The notes below the pieces were generated by a model that worked only from the letters and a program-made list of their open reading frames with translations, was not told where the DNA came from and ran no database searches. Of a stretch of DNA of 64,000 nt, positions 27,904 to 36,900 are shown in pieces. Every line of letters begins with the position of its first letter. Positions within the stretch are counted from its first letter, which is position 1. A program made the translations under genes and the position numbers. Source of the DNA: Datnioides undecimradiatus. Taxonomy: Eukaryota; Chordata; Actinopteri; Lobotiformes; Datnioididae. The stretch covers positions 248,001 through 312,000 of the forward strand of contig WARS01000036.1 of assembly GCA_008933995.1 (NCBI GenBank), in the 5' to 3' direction.

Positions 27904-30900
27904 CTCCAGCCCACAGCCACACCACACAGCCATGTGGTGAGTATATAGTCGCACTCAACTCAACTCAACGACCCCATGAACTTTGGCCTTTTCCCCTCAG
28001 GCAGAGTGACAGACCATCTGTAGCAGATAGGGCTGGGTTATGTTATGTTATGTTAGTGGACAGAATGTGCATGCAGTCTGCTGACACAGACACCACACAG
28101 CATGCAGAGCCCACCGGGCTGAGGCTTACTTGGTTGAGAACGTCTTGCTTCTGTTTAACAGTTGGAACAACGCAGAGGAAAGGGAGAGGACGGAGGACAG
28201 AGTGAGGGAGGAGTGGGTAGAAGAAGAGAAGGGGTTAGCTACTTTGTGTTAGGTCGTACTGTCGATGAAGATGTTAGTGGTGGCTGGCTGCAGACCAGAC
28301 TGAACGCTCCTCAGTGCTCCATGGGCTGACTGCTTCTTGCTGCGCTGCACTCATCCAAACAATACAAATGATAGCCTAAAAAGTCAGAAGCTAAACCATA
28401 AACACTGACATACTCTGAATTCATAAATAAAGGTGTGAACCAAATAAGCACAAGTTTGACTTAGTAATGAAGCCTTTCAAGTCAGATTTGCGTGCTTGGT
28501 CCAGTTTTCATGTCATACTACAGAAGCTATTAACAGTAACGGTGCTTGGATTGCTTATACTTTAATAGACCCTGCTATTGCACATGCTGGACAATTGTTA
28601 AAACTCAGTTACAGCCGTTTGGACAAAAGTCCAAGTGATCAGTCGGTCTATTGCACTTTTGCTGAACAATTAAAAAAAAAAGAAAACAAAGTGAACTTTA
28701 TTCCAAGAGTACCGAGCTGTAACAGACACCTCCACAGCTGATAAGAACACTCAATTTTGCAGTTGGGGGCATTGAATTTGATGAGTTGACTGTTGAGAAA
28801 TGAGACAAGAACAATGTTGGAGATAAGCTATAGCCATGTTCTACAGTTCTACCGTTATTCTGCCAAATCCCCACGACCTCTGACCTCTGACTCATACCTA
28901 ATGCAGAAGGTATGCAGAATCTTTGTCCCTTTTACACAGTTATGGCTATCGGCAGTTGACAGATCAGTTTTAGGTTGCACCCATGTGGTCATTGCGCTTC
29001 CTGTGGTTTTTTAGGCAGAACTGGTGTAAGTGAATGCAAACAAGCTGAGCAAACATAATACGGTTGTAGTATGGGCAAACGCTTTTGCTCTAAGGGAACA
29101 TTTGGTTCACACCAAAATAGGACAAAGTAAAGCTGAACCCTTTCACACGTCAAGACTCAGTGGAAATATGCTTCTAATGTGCCTGCGCTCAGCCAATTTG
29201 AAGCTGCCGTAATGACGCCCATCACAGAAGAAAACGCCGTGATGAGGATCTTCCCTCAGCTCTGCAGTGTTGACCTAACCGTGAGAGCTCCCAAAAGCCA
29301 GCCACACATTATTCACATCACTCTCCTCTCCTTATATGGACAAACAAACCACGGGGCTTTAAGTTACTCTGCGTCATGTAGCACGGCAGGTTCAGACGGA
29401 TATGCTCATATGCCCCATGCACACATGCCACATTAACACACGCACGTGCACAGAGCCTTTTCCACATAATACACCACAGAAATAATTGAAATCCTATGAA
29501 ACAAAAAGCTGTGCTTGTTCTGACAGAGTTCCTTGAATGTAAGTACACCCAAACGCAGCGAATCGCTCGTCCCTTTGGAAAACGCACTTTCCCCCGGAGT
29601 CTTAATCGAGCGTTATTTTCCCTGTGCGCCAGCTCACATTCGAGGCTGCCAATCTGGAAATATCTCCTGAGGGCAGCTATGACACATTTACATGGCTCAT
29701 TTAATCTTTTTCATTTTGACGGGCTGTCGGAATAATTTGATTGTCTTTCTTTTGGCATTAAGTGGTAGGACTAGACACTGCCATCCTGCCCAGAACCCAG
29801 ATTGCTGGAGGAGATCTGAGAATGTCATCTGTGTGGAGCCACGAGCACCTTGCTTGGGGAGGATTGGGCCAGACACGAGCAAAAGGGATAAGAGCTTGGG
29901 AACCTTTGGGTGCTTCCACACAAATTTTGTGTCCCACTGATCCAAAGGTTGTTTCCTGCTGAAAGAATACAGCATTCAGCGTAGATTAGAGTAAATAGTG
30001 AAGGACAAAGCAACCGATTAAACTTTCTTGGCGGTAAAATAAAATCTTTTACATCATTAATTAAGCTACAAAAACAGAGCCCGGCTAAATGACGTGTGAT
30101 AAATTGGTCATGCCTGATGGAGCCTTTAACTGCTGCGTAGGGAAACCCTGTGGGTGTAATGGAGCTCCAGCCTCCGTTCCTCAGCCACTCATCAATCACG
30201 GAGACTTACTGTTTGTTTGCTAATCTGCTCAAGACTCAACACTACTGACAGCTAAGAGCGTCAATCACGGTTCTGTTTTTATTCATTGTCAATAATCAGT
30301 GTTTTACCGTCCTTCAGAAGAGGCAGGGCCACACTTTGGCTAGAAATAAGATTCCACTACAGCTAGCACAATGGTCTGATGAGTCATTCGAGGGACACGC
30401 ATGCAAACACACACGCGCGCTGATGGATGGCCGAAGCGGGGGCCACAGTGGTCATCGTGGCGCCTGGTGACAGCGTGGTCTCAGAAAGACCACGTGAACA
30501 TTAAGTCCGGTTCCTATGGCGCCAAACATCCAGCCGGGCCGTTAGTCATGTCATCACAAATACTGAGGAGCGGCCTACAGCAGAGTGGAGGTGATAATGA
30601 AGAGGGAGAGGAGCAAGAGGAGCAGGCTCTAATGCTGTGGAGGTGGGGGGGGGCTTAAGACAATAACATTAACCCAGGGGTTTTGTCTGACCTGTGAAAG
30701 CACCAAAGTCTGCTGAATTAATAATATATAAATCAACAATTACCGCCTTGCGGTGCAGTTACAGGGTTTGATTGAAACTGTACAGAAATTCCACCCCGCA
30801 GCCTGATACTGCAGCACGCTGACTGAGGGCGTGTGCTTTCAAACAGAGTGTGACGATTTCATGCAGATCGTTTACAGTGGAAGCGGCGCTTTCAGTTCTT

Positions 30901-33900
30901 TATGAAACTGAAGTATATGAAGCAGCTGTTGGTGCAGCACGGCCCTGCTTGAGCCCACCGCAGAGTTTCAGGGAGGGAGGGAGTTTAGTGGAGAAAAAAA
31001 TTAACATTTCAAATAATACTCTCTTTAATATGATCTTATTTTGATGGCTTGTTTTAGTGTACTGTAGACATTAATGCTACTGCAATATCATTATTTATGA
31101 TTCCACTGCAGGGTTTCACACTTCGATGAAGTATATACCACGAGGCTCCAGATGGATGCAACTGTTCACAGCGTCCTGTACTAACTAGTCTGATCCCAAG
31201 ATGAGGCAAGGCAGGATCTGTCTGATTCAGCCTGGGCAGATCCTGACGGTGACATTGACTCATAGTTCACATTGTACTTTATGCTTTGAGTTAATTAATC
31301 AGATCAACACATTGCAACGTCAGGAAAAAGGAAAACCTCTCATCACTCAGCCAGCGCACTGGAGCTGGCTGTATCTCGTGCGCACAGATGGATTTTTTTA
31401 AATTAAATGCCATAATATTGTGGTTTCATAAACCGTCTCTCATAAACTGTTTCTTTCTTTGATTTAGCTCAGCAGCACAGACAATGACGCCAGTCTGCTT
31501 TTATACAATATGTGTAAATGTTTAAAGGTCCAACAGTGAAATGGAGGAGGGTTCAGGAAGTTAAACTTAATTCTTTAATGCAAAAAGGACAAAGAACAAG
31601 ACGCAAAGACCAAAGAAAGAGAGTGAAAACAGTCAAGAAATCAGTGATAGACAATTTAAGCCGCCCACACCAACTTCTCCAGACACGGCACCCTACAGTC
31701 CAGCTTGGGAGCTGATCTGCTGACCTCAGGTGCCAAAGTTGATGCTGAGGGTGTCTCCACCAAAGCCTTGATCTGCAACAGGGGTGGTGACTAAGCGCCT
31801 TGGTGCTTGATATCACAATGAATCAGAGGAGCTTAACGAGCATCCAGTAACGTCAGAGCATGTGTTCGTGTGCGCACAGAGTGGCTGTGTCAGAATGAGA
31901 CAGGACTTAGAGGGAGAGCTAACGAAGAAGGGACTACACACCTGCTCTGGATTGTATTTGGAAAGGACTCCTTCACCGTGAAACTCCTCCAGCACATCCT
32001 TCAGCTTCTTTGAGGAATCTGAGGAGGGAAAAGGGGGAAAACAGGATTCTGTTACAACAACATATTTGCTCTGACGCTCTTGACTAAGAGCATGTGGTAC
32101 ATATACAAGTACATTTCCTTTAAGCAGTTTCCGGGGTCACAAGTGTAGGTGAAACGATCTTTTGGGTAAAATGCTTCCTGAATAAACACGCTGCATCTCA
32201 TTAACAAGTGCCCTGAACTACTCATCAGTACCAGGAAGTGCTGCATCAGTTGAGCTGAGCCTGCGAGTCACCCTGTTTGGTGAAACATGGTGTCTTTCTC
32301 ACTTTTAGATGCTAATTTCATACACACACGCACGCACGCACGCACACACGCACACACACACTGTTTGTGTTTCAGAGGTCATTAAACTGACATTCATTTC
32401 CTGAAGAATAGCCTTAGCCCTAACTTTAACCTCACCCTAAACATAAACAAAGTCTCCATACTAAAGTGTAATAACTACATTATGGAGACTCGCATTTTGT
32501 CCCCAGTCCACACAGTTTGACTGTGTAAACAGAATTTTGTCCCCACAGCATGAGTAATACATGTCCACACACACATACGCACACGCGTCACACGTGAGTC
32601 CACAACACTATCTGTAATGACCTCCGCCCACGATCATCTGTCAGACAGTTACAGGGGACAAATGCGCATGTGTGCATGGGCAGATCACCTCACCTTCGCC
32701 ATTACCCCACGCACTTATGCATGCACATGCTCAAGACCTGATTTCACCAATCATGTCAGCTCTCATAATCAACTATGGATGACACTTCATTATTTTTAGT
32801 GCCCAACAGCTTTGCAGCCTGTAAAGCTTTCCTATTTCTGTCCTGCAGTAGACGTCCACAGTGACAGAAGGAGGCAAAACGAGAGAGGGGGAGAGAACGA
32901 GGCGCGCACAGTCTCAGGTACGATGGAAAGCATGATTAGAAAGCATCCGGTGTGCAAATAAGGGACAGCCTGCAGGACTCCACGGCATTAGCTGTATGCA
33001 CATTGTGCTGAGCTCACAGTTATAAGCACTCAAGCCACTCACCAGCATTATAAAGTTGTGCTGAAGGAACAAATCTCTTACCTGAAAATGAATCAACTGC
33101 TCTCATATTTGAAGCCATTGATTGCCAAAAATACTGAACAGTCTCTGTTTCCAGCTTCCACAAAATGAATATTGGCTGCTTTTATTTTTTATGTGACTGT
33201 AAGTTGAATCTCTAACAACAAAACAAATACGGTATGATGGTGTCACCAAAGAACAAAATGATTTTCACTGAAATAAAAGAATCTATATGTTGTTTTACAT
33301 AGAAAACGATCATCACTGCACCGTTTCACGAAAAGCAGCGTCACAAAACCAGGAGCGCCCTGTCATGTAAAACTGCACTTCGTGCTTTAGCCAATGTTGT
33401 GGCTTTTAGTTGATTAAAATGTTCTATTTTCACTAATGATTCATCTTGTGATGATTCACATTTATTGTGTAGTCTAACAAACAGTCTGAAACCAGCTGAA
33501 AAGGTATTGATCTGACTTATTGTAAGACAAAGAAAAGCAGCCTCGCAGCTGAAAGGTTGGGACCGGAGAGTGTCGGGCATCCCTGTGGGGCAAATACATG
33601 ATTAAGCTTGATTCACTTTGACTAATCAGCTAATTGACAATTGCTTCAGCTCTATCTGATTATACTAGGGTTTCAACTAATTATCATTTTTATTACCAAT
33701 TTATCTTTTGATTATTTTCTTAATGAACTGATAACTGTATTGGCTATAAAAAGTGAAAAGTGCCTATTGCAGTGTCCCCAAGCCATACGATCATGTAACA
33801 CGATGAAAACCCATCACATGACATTTGAGAAGCTTGGACCGGTAAACATTTAAATAAATTACTCAAATGATTAATCAGTTAACAAAAGGCTTGCAATCAA

Positions 33901-36900
33901 TGGCTGAACTAATCGTTTCTTTTCTATATGATTACGTGGCTTATTAATGACGCTAGCCCTTCAGCCTGAGAGCATGGCTCCCTCACACACCCCTAACTCT
34001 GGAGAGGAGCACAGCTAGTGTCCTTCATTGTGTCCTTGATTGATTGGCTTGTGATACACAAGCCTTCCTGGCTTCCCTCTCCTGACCATCAGTAAAAATG
34101 AGACCCTCCCAGCCTGCAGGGGCCTGCCCAGTGCACACATTTGTCACGTTTCCATTATACTCTTATCTCTCCTGCAACCTGGCTCATAAACCAAAAGCCG
34201 TGCCCTGTTAGACCACATCAGCAGCAACCTGCATGGGGTGAGAAGTAGCCTAGATTATTTTCATATCCTGTCCTGTTCAGGGTTTTATGTAGAAGATTAA
34301 CTGGAAGCAAACAAATTGTGCAACATTGTCTCACTCATCGCTTTGGACATGTAAACCTTTGCAAGCCACCCTGCAGCTGCTGCATAAAATACATAGACTG
34401 AGAAGCTCAGTGTGTGGTGGATCTGAACAGGGTGTGTCTTCACCTAAGCTCCGGCTAATCTAAAAGAGCTGGGCTGAATACACCACAATGACACAAAGTG
34501 GATGCCACATTAGAAAACAACAGGTCTTAGTGACATAAGGCTTAGAACTATATTTCTTGTTCTCAACAATATGGCAGATAAGGCAGAACTGAAAGTGGCA
34601 AAAGCTGGAAATAATGGAAATTAGTTCTGGGTTTCAGGAAAAATTCAAAATTCCCAACAATCTGATATTTTCCAATATATATATTTTCCTTGGGTTTGCA
34701 TTTGAAACTTAATAAGTGAACAGGCTAGGCTCGATTGACAGTGGTCGGCTCACTCTTAAGCTGCCAGGCTTAACAGAACAAATACCTGTTACGTATAACA
34801 TAACCTATAGCTATAATTAAGTGTCAAACAGTGTGCAACAGAACTGATGCTGAAGCATGTGTAAAGGAGAAAAACACAGTTTATTCCAAGGCTGGTTACG
34901 TCAGTTAGCGCCAGGGATAATAACAACTGATCAGCTATGCACTAATTAGTCATTGATGGAAGATGTAAAGTTAAGTTTACTGTTAAATAGGGATCAGGAA
35001 TATCAACTATGACTAGTTTCCTGTTACATTAATAATATTACATGCTTCTGGCTTGCGGGCTTCTGTGTAATAGTAGAAAGTGTGCACATATAACCTGATA
35101 TTCAGTTATACTCAGTGAGTTTAACGTGCCTAGGCCTATACATATTTTTATGTCTTGTTGGCAGTGCAGTGCTGTTGTGTAATATGCTTATGGAATGTTT
35201 GTTAATGTTTGAGATGAGCCAAATTCAAAGTCAACTAAGTCGATCAGTGAAAGTGCTCACAGTTAGCAACCTTCACTGACACCAGTAGAACCTGTAAACT
35301 TGCTAACTGTGAGAACCAGTGGATTCCCCAGCAGTGTGGCTGTAGGCTTAATAGATAATAATAATAACCATAACAAATAAAATATGAAATAGCTGATGTC
35401 TGTTTCTGTAAAATTTTGCTAATTAAATCTCTGACAAGTCAAAGTGAATCCATAACAAAGTTCCGCTCACTCATTTGCAACATTGCCCTTAATTACTCAG
35501 CTCTGTTTGAGTTGAGTAATCAGCCAACAGAACAACAGAATAAACAGTATAGCAAAATCTCTTTGGCCTGTCACTGGTGGATTCCCTCTATATTGTCTGT
35601 CTGAAATGACATTTTGCATAGGTTTCCACGTTAACCTTGAAATGAATGTTACTTTGCTATTCCGGCTAATAGGAGAAGGTGAAGTCAGTGGCCCTGGTTC
35701 CTGATGGATCCATCAGGGCTGACTAGAAATCAATATCCTTCCATATAGATTTCCTTATTCAGATGAGAAATGTCAGAGCTTGGTTTGATGACTTGAGAGT
35801 CTTTGCATTTCAAACCTAGTTTTAGAAGTGTTATCATGGGTACACCAACTATTAGCACCAAAAATGATGATATCAAATGAATTTATGGTTATATCGCAAT
35901 AAAACATGTAATTCAATTGTGATGGCACACACTGACCAACTTACGTGGAATCCTTTGGTATTTCTAAAACACATTTTTATGAAGTTATTGTATGTTTGAA
36001 TCTTAACTGACTGACCACTTGACCATATTTGATCATATCTTAGTCGTTAACCTTCCAGTCAGTCAGTGACTGTGACAAAATGACCTGCTGTGGTTCTACT
36101 TCATACAGGTCTATGATTTATGCACGATTGGGTAATTTCTCAGCAGAATAGCTTGCTTGAGAGAGCCGTACTCTATTCATCATCCATAATGACGGGCGGG
36201 ATCCACCAGGAACGAGACGACAGATGCTCTTTTGACTAACAAATGCGGTTGCTAGCATAGGAAGAGATGGCCACAAGGCTCATCCAGGAGGATAAATGGC
36301 ATTCTGAAAAAACACAGAAGAATAATGCGACAGCAATGATCCTGAAGTCCAGGTCCGGGGGTTTGTTGTTGTTTGTTATTTTGTTACTGAACCTTTAAGA
36401 GGTTCCAGCACTTAACAAATGTCACTAATAGAATATGAGGGAGTGAACTAAGCGATGCTAGGTGGTTTTGGAAAATGAGAAACATTTGATCATTTGTAAG
36501 CTTATATCTATAATCGGCAAAGAGGAAAAAAGATATGTGTATGTGAAATGATGATTTAGGCTGGGTGTAGACCACAGGAACTGGAGAAATAGAGTGTCAA
36601 ACAATGCAATTTATAATTAATATATGGGCTGTATGTGCTTCATTAATGTATGTGTCTTATCTGTCTTATCAGTGACATTTGTGGTCTGTGTGCCTGCATA
36701 CCTACCTAAAACCATTAATTCTCTTTTTTGAATTTGATTTGCATAATCCTTTTGGCACGCTATAGCATGAATACCACATTATTTAGTTTTGCAAACAAAG
36801 CTTCGAGGCACACACACATACTGTATGAGAACACACACACACACACCCACAGAAAATCATCACCTATGCCACAATCTCCAACACGCACGCACAGACAAAC

